Of a DNA stretch of 64,000 nt, positions 16,540 to 25,567 are shown piece by piece. The notes beneath the pieces are model-generated. The model worked only from the letters and a program-made list of their open reading frames with translations. It searched no databases and was not told where the DNA came from. A program made the position numbers and the translations under genes. The DNA is from CAYUQT01 sp964596165 (lineage in GTDB: Bacteria > Planctomycetota > Phycisphaerae > UBA1845 > JAFGLZ01): contig CAZQTW010000012.1 of NCBI GenBank assembly GCA_964596165.1, positions 49,280 through 113,279 on the forward strand, given 5' to 3'. Positions within the stretch are counted from its first letter, which is position 1, and the number at the start of each line of letters is the position of its first letter.

Positions 16540-19200
16540 CTAGAGCTTCACGCGGAATGTCTTGATCTCGTGTGGCCGAAGCTCGAACTTCAAGACCGTC
16601 CCTTCGAGATTCGCCGAACCAACCCGGTCCTCCAAGAGATCCGTCTCCTCAGCCGATTTGATCGGACGATGGAACGTGATGCCCACCGAGCCACCTCGGC
16701 CCGAGGGTTCCCAGACACGAACAACCCATCCATCACCATCATAAGCAGGTTTGACGGCGGAAACGATGGCCGTGGCCGAGTCCACCTGAAGAAGCGACTG
16801 TTTCCGACTCTTACCCGGGTGAGCCGCAACCGCGCGGGTCATCAACGGCGCGTTCAGCTCCTCAGCCCGTCGGACCGTCTGCGCCGGGTCCCACGTCCCG
16901 GCATGTGGCCAGAGGGAGTAGGTCACGGCGTGCAGACCGACGTCCGCCACCGGATCGGGCGAGATGCTACTCCTCAGGAGCGTGATGCCGATCGTGTTGC
17001 CGTTTGTCTCCCTCCGACAGTCATGGCCGTACCGACCGTCGTTGAGCATGCTGACACCGTAATCCGCTGCGGAAACATCCATCCATCGCTGAGCCGGCAC
17101 CTCGCGGCCCGTGGCAGGCTTGCGAATCCAGGCATACGGGATTTCCCATGCCGCATGGTCCGTCGATACCGCTAGCGGCCAGCGAACCTTTAGTGTTTGT
17201 CCCCGTTGGCGCCATTCCGTCTGGTTCGTCATATCGACGCGATCCAACCCGTGGTAGAGGGTGACTCTCTGTTCGAAGAGCGAATGTTCGTGCGTGTATC
17301 GGACGAGCATCGTGGCCAGAACGGGACCGTTGGCTTCAACGCTCACGGAATCGGCGCGATCGAGCGGCGTAGCCTTGCCCGTGAGGTGAAGCGTCCACGC
17401 GTCGCCGCCACCGCCTTTCTCTTCCATCAGCTCGAGCCGGTTAGCCGCCTGGCTGTCGGGGATCAATTCGCGGTGTGATCGTTTGTCCGTGAGCCCGGTC
17501 ACGTGTCCGGTGGTCTTGTCGAATCGAAGCCGGTAGAGGTCGTTCTCGAGCGTCGCTTCGGCCGCCGCTAGCGTCGCCGTCGGTTGGGTGGATCGAGGCT
17601 TGGCCTGATCCCAGTAGGTGCCCTTCTCGCGGTAGGCCTTGTAGAGCTCCTCCGTGATCGGCACGGAGAAGTGATCGAGAACGCGCAGGGGCTGTTCGGA
17701 GCGATTCAGCCCTTCCAGCCAGTACACACCGTAGCCCACGGGAGGAACATCCTTGGCGATGAAGACAATCTTGCACCGCTCGAACGACTCATAGATCTTC
17801 TGATGAGCCACGACTTGGCCCGGCGCCACTCGTCCGGCCGCGTCGCGAACGCGGACGGACGCGGGAACCACGTCGTAGTCGAGGATGACCCAGGCCAGAT
17901 CCGAGCGCTGCCAAGAGAGCGGATTGAACACAAGCAGCGGTTGACCCACCCCCTCCGTGTCGGCCCCCGCCGCCAGCTTCGCCAAAGCGGCCTCGGTCGA
18001 ATCCTGAAGCACGGATTCCACACGGTCGTAGATCGTATCCACGTCCTCGTAAGCCCGGTGGATGCTCGTCCCCGGCAGAATGTCGTGAAACTGGTTAAAC
18101 AGCAGGTCCTTCCAAGCCTGTTTCAGCGGCTGGGCCGGATAGGCGTAATCCGGCGAATCCGCCAGAACGGCCATCGAACACGCCTTCTCCGCCGTCGTCA
18201 GCCAGTGTTCATTCATCCGGTTACGACGTTTGACCTCCATCTGGCTGGTATAGCATCCCTCGTAGATATAGTTGAGTTCGTCACGCCACGTCGATAGGTT
18301 CGTCGCCGATCCGGCCATCGCCTCCATCGCGCGATCGGCACGATTGAGGACGATCTTGGGCATGCCCTTCATCTTCGCCAGCGTGTCAATGATGCCCATC
18401 TCCATCCGTGTCGGCCCGCCACCGTGATCGCCGACGGCGGTGCCGGCGCAAAGCTCCTTCAACCCGATCTTGGCCAGCATTTCTCGGAGCAGGGGCATGA
18501 TCTTGACGACCTCCCATGCGCTCTTGATGCCATTGAAGGTCTTCTGGGCCTCGTCGATCAGCACGCGAACGTCCATGCAGATGACGCTCGACCCGTCGGG
18601 CGCCGTCCAGTTGAACATCAGGTCGCCCGGTCCGCATCGCGTGATGACGTTGTACTTCAGGCCCGCCTTGCTCATGATTTGGGGCAGCGACCACGCATGG
18701 CCGAACGAATCGACGTTCCAGCCGACGGTTGCCGTGACACCGAACTTGTCGCGCAGGTATCGCTGGCCGTAAAGGAACTGACGCACCATCGCCTCGCCGC
18801 CGGGTAGATTGTCGTCGGGTTCGATCCACGCTCCGCCCACCATGCACCACCGACCGTCCTTGACCGCCTGGGCGATGTCGGCAAACAGATTCGGATCCGT
18901 TTGTTCGATCATCTCGAACATCCACGCCGAGCTCTGGTTGAAGTAGAAGTCGGGGCGTTCCTTGATGAAGCGCACGGCCTGGGCGCAGGTGTCGCGGATG
19001 AAGTCGCGTCCTTCATAGAGTCGCCAGCGCCACACCGGATCCATGTGCGATTGAGGCATCACATGGATCGTGTACTCGGTCAAAGCCGGCAGGCCGGCGG
19101 GCGAAGAGGCGGTCGCCGCGCCCTCCGCATGCACCACGCCATTCCACGCGATGGCCAAGACGGTCGCCGCGACACGCCAACGTGTCCTCTTCTTCGACAT
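16540..19200 (-). CDS. Exported GH38 alpha-mannosidase
   Basis: The 886-residue protein starts with a signal peptide (RWRVAATVLAIAWNGVVHA). The GH38 catalytic domain follows, with the metal-site motif MPQSHMDPVWRWRLYEGRD (His about 50, Asp about 52) and the nucleophile in NVDSFGHAWSLPQIMSKAGL (Asp about 163). A middle helical bundle and a C-terminal beta-sandwich domain (to FELRPHEIKTFRVKL) complete the usual architecture. It removes alpha-linked mannose from glycans or glycoproteins, here probably in the periplasm. The ATG at 19200 has GGGAGA eight bases upstream; the ORF extends eight residues further without support. A TATAAT lies at 19248-19253 as the likely -10 element. Confidence 0.88.
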   Translation of the reverse strand: MSKKRTRWRVAATVLAIAWNGVVHAEGAATASSPAGLPALTEYTIHVMPQSHMDPVWRWRLYEGRDFIRDTCAQAVRFIKERPDFYFNQSSAWMFEMIEQTDPNLFADIAQAVKDGRWCMVGGAWIEPDDNLPGGEAMVRQFLYGQRYLRDKFGVTATVGWNVDSFGHAWSLPQIMSKAGLKYNVITRCGPGDLMFNWTAPDGSSVICMDVRVLIDEAQKTFNGIKSAWEVVKIMPLLREMLAKIGLKELCAGTAVGDHGGGPTRMEMGIIDTLAKMKGMPKIVLNRADRAMEAMAGSATNLSTWRDELNYIYEGCYTSQMEVKRRNRMNEHWLTTAEKACSMAVLADSPDYAYPAQPLKQAWKDLLFNQFHDILPGTSIHRAYEDVDTIYDRVESVLQDSTEAALAKLAAGADTEGVGQPLLVFNPLSWQRSDLAWVILDYDVVPASVRVRDAAGRVAPGQVVAHQKIYESFERCKIVFIAKDVPPVGYGVYWLEGLNRSEQPLRVLDHFSVPITEELYKAYREKGTYWDQAKPRSTQPTATLAAAEATLENDLYRLRFDKTTGHVTGLTDKRSHRELIPDSQAANRLELMEEKGGGGDAWTLHLTGKATPLDRADSVSVEANGPVLATMLVRYTHEHSLFEQRVTLYHGLDRVDMTNQTEWRQRGQTLKVRWPLAVSTDHAAWEIPYAWIRKPATGREVPAQRWMDVSAADYGVSMLNDGRYGHDCRRETNGNTIGITLLRSSISPDPVADVGLHAVTYSLWPHAGTWDPAQTVRRAEELNAPLMTRAVAAHPGKSRKQSLLQVDSATAIVSAVKPAYDGDGWVVRVWEPSGRGGSVGITFHRPIKSAEETDLLEDRVGSANLEGTVLKFELRPHEIKTFRVKL

Positions 19201-19247
19201 CGAACGGTTCTCCCGACTCAGCACCTGATGACAGGAATCCGTGGGCG

Positions 19248-19253
19248 ATTATA
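19248..19253 (-). promoter_or_regulatory. Possible -10 element for the GH38 gene
   Basis: TATAAT on the minus strand, 48 bp before the GH38 start. The -35 region is poor (TTTGTG with a 19-bp spacer), so the call rests mainly on the perfect -10 hexamer. Confidence 0.35.
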
Positions 19254-19333
19254 TCGGTGAGAGGACGAAAAGCACAAAGCGGACCGCGTGCACCTTTTCG
19301 CGAAGAGGGGAGACCGTCAGGATTAGAGGGTGG

Positions 19334-19876
19334 CTATTCCGCCATTCCCCACTGGGAGACGACCTTCTCCGCCAAGCGGCGGTAGGCACCGACGAGATCG
19401 CGGCAGACAAGGTCGACACGCTGGCGCAAGGCGCGCCGTTCACGAATGATTCGACCACTGACCCGTCGCAGTCGATCGTACCTCAGCCGCTCTCGCGCGC
19501 GTTGACGTCGCGATCGGGCCGCTTCTTCGACGCTGTCTGAAAGACGCGCCAGATCAAACGGCTTGGTGTACATATCGCGGACGCCGAGGCGCATGGCTTC
19601 GATTGCCCGGCCGAGCGTAGGTTGGTCGGTCATGAGCACGACTTCCGTGTCCGCGGATCGGCGAATTTCCCGGGCAAGTCCGAGATCGCTGCAATCGGGC
19701 AACGACATGTCGGCGAGAACCACATCGAAGGGGTTGTCGTTGTTTTGACGAACGGCGTCGGCCGCCGACTTGACGTGAGTCACCCTGGCCGACAAGGTCC
19801 GCTCGACATGATCGATGATCATCTCGGCAATGTCGGTGTCGTTCTCAACCAACAAGATTCGGGTGGGACGCTGCAC
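19334..19876 (-). CDS. Response regulator receiver protein
   Basis: Read from GTG at 19876 (AGGGGG eight bases upstream; the TTG two codons earlier is too close), this is about 180 residues. The receiver domain covers residues 6-120, with phosphoacceptor Asp in VVLADMSLP (about 56), the Lys in YTKPFD (about 105) and acidic residues in VENDTD. The C-terminal 60 residues are strongly basic and helical (RSRRQRARERLRYDRLRRVSGRIIRERR) and match no DNA-binding fold I know. It lies 203 bp downstream of the HDOD-histidine kinase gene and is probably its partner. Confidence 0.82.
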   Translation of the reverse strand: MQRPTRILLVENDTDIAEMIIDHVERTLSARVTHVKSAADAVRQNNDNPFDVVLADMSLPDCSDLGLAREIRRSADTEVVLMTDQPTLGRAIEAMRLGVRDMYTKPFDLARLSDSVEEAARSRRQRARERLRYDRLRRVSGRIIRERRALRQRVDLVCRDLVGAYRRLAEKVVSQWGMAE

Positions 19877-20079
19877 GGTCAAACCCCCTGGACCGGGTCC
19901 GTCGCTTCATCCGGCCCCGCACCCACTCAACCGACGGCGCGGAGAAAAGAAGGCCGGCGGCGGTAAGGCCGCGAGAGCGAGGGGAGGAGGGAGAGGCCTC
20001 ACCGTCCGCCTGGCCCGGAAACATCGTAGTGACTCCAAACCGTGCCCCACACGGTTCCGATGACAGACGTCCCTGCCTA

Positions 20080-22407
20080 CTACGCCATCTGACTCGACAC
20101 GACTGGGGATGTTGCGGAATCCGTTGCCCCCGTGAGTCCGGACGGTCCCGTCGGCAGTTCCAAGATGGCCGTGGTCCCGACACCCGGGGTGCTCTCGAGC
20201 CGAAGCTGGCCGCCATTTGCCTCGACCAACCGATGGGCCCTCGGTAGCCCCAGGCCTCGTCCCCGACCTGCCGGACGGTGGGAGAAGAACGGATCGAATG
20301 CCTTACGAAGAACGTCGGCGTCCATGCCTCGACCGTTGTCCTCGACCGTCAGAACAACCCTATCATCGGACAGTTCGTCTCGGCAGTTTACGGACAACCG
20401 ACCCTCTTTCGGATCCATGGCTTCGACGGCATTGCTGATCAGTTCCTCGATGATCTGTTCAAGCTGGGCTGAATCGAACCAGACGTTTTTCGGACTATCC
20501 GACAGCTCCAGCCGGAACTGCGCCTCTTTCAACCAGGATTTGGCCAGCCAGGAGGCACGCACCTTGTGCACGACGCTCGCCACCGCGACGGACTCGGGCC
20601 GCGGAGGCTGCGGCTTGGCAAACTCCATCAACTCGCTGACAATCTCACTGCACCGATGTGCTTGTTCGCTGATCAGACTGAGGATGCGACGGAGCTCCGG
20701 GTCTTCGGTCCGATCCCGCAGGAGCTGGGCTCGACCGTTGATGATCGCCAGGGGGTTGTTCAATTCGTGACCCGCGCCGGCCGCCATTTCGCCGACCATG
20801 GCCAGGCTCCGGCTCTGCAAGAGCTGCTCTTGCATCTGTTGCATGCGGCGTCCCACCTCGGCCAAGTCCTCGTTGAGCTGATCGGCCGCCTGGCGAATGT
20901 AGACGTTCGTCATGATGAGGCCGATGGTGGTCGAAAAGGACTCGAGCTCGTTGACCTCGTTGCGACGCCTCACGACCCATTCGGCCGAAGCCGAGAAGAC
21001 CGCCCCTCCGACCCATCGACGATCGCGTATGATCGGCAGCATCCAGTAGGGGCCGTCGCCCAGTTGACCGGCGTAGCGATCGAGCAACGCCTGGGCTTGG
21101 GGAACGGCCGGCAGAAGCCACGATCCGCCCAGCGCCGCTTCGACCGTGACGTCATCCAACTCGTCGGTCATCAAGCAGCCGGTCCCGGAGGAAAGAATCT
21201 CCGTCGCGGGCTCTTGGGCCTCCGCCCCCAACATCGCCAACTCGACGTATCCGCCGTCGAGATTCCGGGCAAAAACGAGAACGGACCCTACGCCGAGCCC
21301 CATTCGCACGCTTGCGGCCGCCACCGAACAGACCTGAAGCATCGGGGCGCGCGGCGAGATGGCGTGCGTCAGATGGCACATCGCCTGAAAATACTTGCTC
21401 CGCACCTGAAGCTTGAGGTTGGAGGCGTGCAGCACGGCGTTCAGTCGCGCCAACTCCTCATTGGCCTCGGCGATGGCCTGGACATACAGCCCCTTGCTGG
21501 GCAAGTCCTCCAATCCGATGATCGCCGCCCGCTGCTCGATATGATCCGGCAGTTCCTGGAGAATCTGCTCGTAGCGGCGCCGGCCAAGCTGGAGTTGTCC
21601 CGCCAGGTTCAGCGGGTTCTCTTTCAGAGGCCAGTTCCCGCTGTAGCCGATTCGCAGATGACGGACCACGACATCGGCCAGATGGACGATCGCAATGTGG
21701 TGTTTGTGTTGAATGGACGGAGGAAGCGCCTCCGGGCCGTGGTGATGCAGCCACATGCACTGGATCACCGGCTCGGGAAGGGACCACCGTTCACCCAGTC
21801 GCCGCGCCACGACGGTATGGTCGATCCCGAGAACGCGGCGCTCGACATCGGCGATGCAGGCTCGGTTCTTGTCGGCCAATTGGACGACACGATCGAAACT
21901 CTTGGGAAGGCAGGTGTCCAGCGCGACCTTGCCGAGATCATGCAGAAGACCGCACACAAACGCCTCTTCCGGATCAACCCGACCTATTCCGCTGGCCGCA
22001 AGCTGGTGGGCCGCGCAAGCCACCGCCAGCGAGTGTTTCCAAAACTCCGCGCGATTGAACGCCGTATGCTCGTTCTGGGCCTGAGGTCCGAAGGTCTCGA
22101 AAACCTTCATGGACAACACGGCGTTTCGAACGGCGTCGAATCCCATCAAGACAACCGCCCGTTCCACCGTCACCGCCGTGTTACCCACCCCTGTCGCGGC
22201 GCGACGCACCAGCGACAGGATCTTGGCCGTCAACGACTGGTCGGACTGAATGAGATGGACGACCTGTTTGGCGTTGGTCTCGCTGGCCGTCGTCAATTGA
22301 AGCAGTCTGGCCGCCACCGCCGGGAGCGTCGGCAGACTGTCAAGCTGGGCGATGATCAGTTCAACCCGCTTGGTCTTGTCCTGACTGGCCCCTTCCGTGT
22401 TGGACAT
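20080..22407 (-). CDS. HDOD-GAF-like-histidine kinase hybrid sensor
   Basis: The 775-residue soluble protein combines an HDOD domain (about 10-215; LLHDLGKVALDTCL), a central GAF-like sensory region (about 330-500) and a coiled linker. It ends in a complete histidine kinase. The H-box is AGHELNNPLAIINGRAQLL (His about 547), the N-box is NAVEAMDPKEG and the G-boxes are DNGRGMDADVL and GRGRGLGLPRAHRLVE. HDOD domains resemble HD phosphohydrolases but usually lack the full metal site and act as signalling scaffolds. No membrane helices are seen, so the signal is intracellular. The ATG at 22407 is preceded by GGAAGG. It sits between two receiver genes on the same strand. Confidence 0.85.
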   Translation of the reverse strand: MSNTEGASQDKTKRVELIIAQLDSLPTLPAVAARLLQLTTASETNAKQVVHLIQSDQSLTAKILSLVRRAATGVGNTAVTVERAVVLMGFDAVRNAVLSMKVFETFGPQAQNEHTAFNRAEFWKHSLAVACAAHQLAASGIGRVDPEEAFVCGLLHDLGKVALDTCLPKSFDRVVQLADKNRACIADVERRVLGIDHTVVARRLGERWSLPEPVIQCMWLHHHGPEALPPSIQHKHHIAIVHLADVVVRHLRIGYSGNWPLKENPLNLAGQLQLGRRRYEQILQELPDHIEQRAAIIGLEDLPSKGLYVQAIAEANEELARLNAVLHASNLKLQVRSKYFQAMCHLTHAISPRAPMLQVCSVAAASVRMGLGVGSVLVFARNLDGGYVELAMLGAEAQEPATEILSSGTGCLMTDELDDVTVEAALGGSWLLPAVPQAQALLDRYAGQLGDGPYWMLPIIRDRRWVGGAVFSASAEWVVRRRNEVNELESFSTTIGLIMTNVYIRQAADQLNEDLAEVGRRMQQMQEQLLQSRSLAMVGEMAAGAGHELNNPLAIINGRAQLLRDRTEDPELRRILSLISEQAHRCSEIVSELMEFAKPQPPRPESVAVASVVHKVRASWLAKSWLKEAQFRLELSDSPKNVWFDSAQLEQIIEELISNAVEAMDPKEGRLSVNCRDELSDDRVVLTVEDNGRGMDADVLRKAFDPFFSHRPAGRGRGLGLPRAHRLVEANGGQLRLESTPGVGTTAILELPTGPSGLTGATDSATSPVVSSQMA

Positions 22408-22469
22408 TCGAACGGACCTTCCGCCTGGGCAGGCCTCGCGCCGGCGACAGACGCGACGCCTCAAGCCAG

Positions 22470-23036
22470 TCAGACACCGACCAGTTCGGCAATCTTTCCG
22501 ATCAACTGGTCGATCTCGAACGGCTTCTTGATGAAATCGTTCGCACCCTCGGACAGCAGCGACTCAATCTCCTCTCGATTGACCACGCCCGAGACAATGA
22601 TGATCTTGACGTGTTCGAGATTGGGGTTGCTGCGCACGGTCCGGCACACGACATTCCCGTTGATGTCCGGCAGCATGTAGTCCAAGATGATGACGTCCGG
22701 CTGAAACTCACCAGCCAACACCCCGGCGTCGAAACCCGTGCTCGCCGTGCGCACCTCGAAACGACCGTCCCGCTCCAATAGTTCCACAAGCATTTCGACG
22801 ATCGACGGCTCATCGTCCACCACCAGCACCCGCTTCTTGCCCGAGTCGAGCTGGCTGAGCGGAATGTTGTTTTCCTTCATGAACTGAATGAGGCCTTCGC
22901 GTGTGATCCTCCGGAAGCGACTGCCTGGAACCCGAAACCCTTTGAGTCGGCCCGCATCAAAACAGCGTATGACCGTTTGCTGACTCACCTTGCAAATGTC
23001 GGCCACTTCGCCGGTGGTGTAAACGCTCTTGGCCAT
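22470..23036 (-). CDS. BldC/excisionase-like HTH fused to a receiver domain
   Basis: The 188-residue protein has an N-terminal winged-helix of the MerR/BldC/excisionase type (TTGEVADICKVSQQTVIRCF, then FRVPGSRFRRITREGLIQFM; residues 5-55). A receiver domain follows (68-188) with the acidic pair VVDDEP (74-75), phosphoacceptor D119 in IILDYMLPD, and K171 in FIKKPF. The order is reversed compared with ordinary response regulators, which carry the receiver first. It would bind DNA and be controlled by phosphorylation, probably by the kinase encoded 62 bp downstream. A strong promoter lies upstream at 23136-23165. Confidence 0.85.
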   Translation of the reverse strand: MAKSVYTTGEVADICKVSQQTVIRCFDAGRLKGFRVPGSRFRRITREGLIQFMKENNIPLSQLDSGKKRVLVVDDEPSIVEMLVELLERDGRFEVRTASTGFDAGVLAGEFQPDVIILDYMLPDINGNVVCRTVRSNPNLEHVKIIIVSGVVNREEIESLLSEGANDFIKKPFEIDQLIGKIAELVGV

Positions 23037-23135
23037 AATCGTGCCTCGCTCCAGACCGGCATTCTTATGCCGACCGAATCCACAGCTTTATGGGACCACA
23101 AGGCAAGCCATCTTACCCAGCCTTCCCATATTACC

Positions 23136-23165
23136 AGTATACCGATCGGCCCGAACGAGCGTCAA
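23136..23165 (-). promoter_or_regulatory. Sigma70-type promoter of the signalling operon
   Basis: On the minus strand the -35 TTGACG is at 23160-23165, the spacer is 18 bp, and the -10 TATACT is at 23136-23141. It is 100 bp before the HTH-receiver start and would drive the three signalling genes. Confidence 0.65.
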
Positions 23166-23216
23166 CTGAACTTCCCGGTCTGCCCTAAATGCTTGATACG
23201 TCGAGGATGAAAACCC

Positions 23217-25064
23217 TTAATTGTGGGACCCCTGAAGCCGACGGCGACGATCAAGGTATACCATCAGAATGGTGATGTCGGCGGGGTTGATTCCGCTGAT
23301 CCGCGCGGCCTGTCCTATGGAACGGGGTCCGATAAGGGAGAGCCGTTCTCGGGCCTCCGCGCGCAGTTCCGGAATCGCGCAGAAATCGAAACCCGGGGGG
23401 ATCGGTTTGGATTCGAGTTGTCGAAAGCGCTCGACCTGCTGCTGCTGGCGGCGGATATATCCTTTGTACTTGACTTCGATCTCGACCGCCTGCATGGCCT
23501 GCTCGAAGAGCGCGCCGCCGGCGGTCTTCGCCAGCGAGCAATCGACCAAGTCGCCGATTCGGACTTCAGGTCGGCTGAGCCACTCTAACAGCGACCGCCC
23601 TTCTCTCCGGCCGATGGCCAGCGCGTCTCGAATTCGCTTCTCCAATTCCTGCTTCTCGGTGAATCGCCGCCACCGGGCGTCGTCCACCAAGCCGATCCGA
23701 CGACCCACCAGCGTCAGCCTCGCGTCGGCATTATCACTTCGAAGCAGGAGACGATACTCGGCCCGCGATGTGAACATACGGTAGGGTTCGACGGGCGGTC
23801 GCGTAATCAGGTCGTCGATCATCACACCGATGTAAGCCTGATCGCGCCCGAGGATCAGCGGGTCGCTGCCCCCTGCCCAACGGGCGGCGTTGACACCGGC
23901 AACAAGCCCCAACCCGGCCGCTTCCTCGTAGCCGCTGGTACCGTTGATCTGCCCGGCCAGAAACAATCCCTTCACTCGCTTGGACTGAAGCGACAGGTCC
24001 ATCTGCTCAGGGGAGACAAAGTCATATTCCACCGCATATGCCGGTTGAAGGATGCGAGCGTGCTCGAGCCCCACGATCGAATGGACCATCGCCTCCTGAA
24101 CGTCCAGTGGAAGTGAGGTGCTGATCCCATTGCAGTAGATCCAATCGGAGTCCACTCCCTCGGGTTCGAGGAAGATCTGATGCCTGTCCTTGTCGGCGAA
24201 GCGAACAACCTTGTCTTCGATGCTCGGGCAGTATCGCGGACCGCGCGAGCGAATCTGTCCTGTGTACAGAGGGGCGCGGTCCAAGTTGGCGCGAATCAGC
24301 TCATGCGTCGTCGGATTCGTGAACGTAATCCAGCAGGGAATCTGCGGACGGGTAATGGCGTCGTTCATGAACGAGAACGGCACGGGCACGGCATCGCCCG
24401 GTTGCTCCTGGAGCCGGCTGTAGTCGATGGATTCCCTATGGATTCGGGGCGGCGTACCGGTCTTGAGGCGGTCGAGCTTCAGGCCCAGACGCTCGAGTGA
24501 AAGTGAGAGTCCCACGGCCGCCGGTTCACCCACGCGTCCACCTTCCGTCTGAATCGTGCCACAATGCATGAGGCCGCGAAGGAAAGTGCCCGGCGCAAGA
24601 ACGACGGCCGATGCACCGAGTCGGCGTCCGTCGGCAAGAACCACGCCCCGAACGGACTCCCCTTCCGAAACGATCTCCTCAACGGACCCCTCAAAGATCG
24701 TCACCCTCGGCGTCGACTCCAGCAGGCTCCGAACATGCAATGAGTACTGCGAGCGATCGGTCTGGGCACGCGGCGACCAGACCGCAGGTCCCTTGCTCCG
24801 ATTCAACATGCGGAATTGGATACCGGTCGCGTCGGTGGCCAGCCCCATGAGTCCGCCCATCGCGTCCACCTCGCGAACGATCTGCCCCTTGGCCAGTCCG
24901 CCGATGGCCGGATTGCAGGACATTCGAGCGATCGCGTTGAGCGAAAGCGTGACCAGGGCGGTATTGGCTCCGATTCGAGCGGATGCCCAAGCCGCCTCCG
25001 CGCCCGCATGGCCGGCGCCAACAACGATCACATCGAACTCGAGTACCGCCCTGCTCATGTGCAA
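23217..25064 (-). CDS. mnmG: tRNA uridine-34 5-carboxymethylaminomethyl-modifying enzyme
   Basis: MnmG (GidA) works with the GTPase MnmE to modify U34 of several tRNAs, using FAD and methylene-tetrahydrofolate. The N-terminal FAD motif is DVIVVGAGHAGAEAAWASAR. Family blocks include MSCNPAIGGLAKGQIVREVDAMGG, FLAGQINGTSGYEEAAGLGL and the C-terminal helical domain ending RISGINPADITILMVYLDRR. At about 615 residues it is full length. The start is either TTG at 25064, nine bases after TAGGA, or ATG at 25058; the difference is two residues. MnmE is not in the window. Confidence 0.92.
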   Translation of the reverse strand: MHMSRAVLEFDVIVVGAGHAGAEAAWASARIGANTALVTLSLNAIARMSCNPAIGGLAKGQIVREVDAMGGLMGLATDATGIQFRMLNRSKGPAVWSPRAQTDRSQYSLHVRSLLESTPRVTIFEGSVEEIVSEGESVRGVVLADGRRLGASAVVLAPGTFLRGLMHCGTIQTEGGRVGEPAAVGLSLSLERLGLKLDRLKTGTPPRIHRESIDYSRLQEQPGDAVPVPFSFMNDAITRPQIPCWITFTNPTTHELIRANLDRAPLYTGQIRSRGPRYCPSIEDKVVRFADKDRHQIFLEPEGVDSDWIYCNGISTSLPLDVQEAMVHSIVGLEHARILQPAYAVEYDFVSPEQMDLSLQSKRVKGLFLAGQINGTSGYEEAAGLGLVAGVNAARWAGGSDPLILGRDQAYIGVMIDDLITRPPVEPYRMFTSRAEYRLLLRSDNADARLTLVGRRIGLVDDARWRRFTEKQELEKRIRDALAIGRREGRSLLEWLSRPEVRIGDLVDCSLAKTAGGALFEQAMQAVEIEVKYKGYIRRQQQQVERFRQLESKPIPPGFDFCAIPELRAEARERLSLIGPRSIGQAARISGINPADITILMVYLDRRRRLQGSHN

Positions 25065-25180
25065 TCGTGTTTATCCTACCCGATTCTTTGAGGTGTCACA
25101 CGGAATTGTTCCGAAGCGGAGGCATCCCGAACCTACAAACCGCAAGCTCAGGCCTCGCAAACATGCAAGAATGTAAGGTA

Positions 25181-25198
25181 TTACTAACACCTTAGTAA
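25181..25198. repeat. AT-rich inverted repeat upstream of mnmG and the C45 gene
   Basis: TTACTAA at 25181-25187 and TTAGTAA at 25192-25198 form a perfect 7-bp inverted repeat with a CACC centre, in a strikingly AT-rich stretch between divergent genes. A second palindrome TAGTA-AA-TACTA lies at 25286-25297, overlapping the promoter -10. These may be operator half-sites. Confidence 0.5.
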
Positions 25199-25257
25199 AT
25201 AAAGAGCTAAGTCCTTTCACCCCAATTGGAAAACACCACGTTTCTCGAACAACAATC

Positions 25258-25286
25258 TTGACGCACCGCCACATGACACGTAATAT
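25258..25286 (+). promoter_or_regulatory. Sigma70-type promoter upstream of the C45 hydrolase
   Basis: The -35 TTGACG is at 25258-25263, the spacer is 17 bp, and the -10 TAATAT is at 25281-25286. The leader to the gene at 25568 would be about 275 nt; I see no recognisable riboswitch in it. The rest of the 25065-25567 gap holds only the AT-rich repeats. Confidence 0.6.
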
Positions 25287-25567
25287 AGTAAATACTAACA
25301 TGATTGCTCGCATGTCCCTTGATTGGCGTAGTTTGTGTGGACTAACACGCCGCGTCACTCTGAGGAGAGGGCCGGCACTCGGCAGCCAAGCGTGGCCACC
25401 GTGCAAGCGCCTTGAAGGTCGAGGATGAGACTCCCGATGAGCACCGCGAATGCCACGCACGACAGCGGTAATCAGCCTTTGGGGGACCAGCATTCCAGCG
25501 CATTTCAAGCAAGCACCAATGCGACGTGAGCGTATGCACGATCGCCAGGTGCGTGGAGGAGAGACCT

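Noticed and set aside
20566..22680. A 704-codon plus-strand open frame
   Set aside because: It is antisense to the HDOD-histidine kinase and HTH-receiver genes, whose motifs are convincing; long shadows are common in GC-rich DNA and it has no domains.
25065..25330. Possible replication origin next to mnmG (gidA)
   Set aside because: gidA is often near oriC and the region is AT-rich, but I see no DnaA-box cluster (TTATCCACA-like) and no dnaA, dnaN or parAB nearby.
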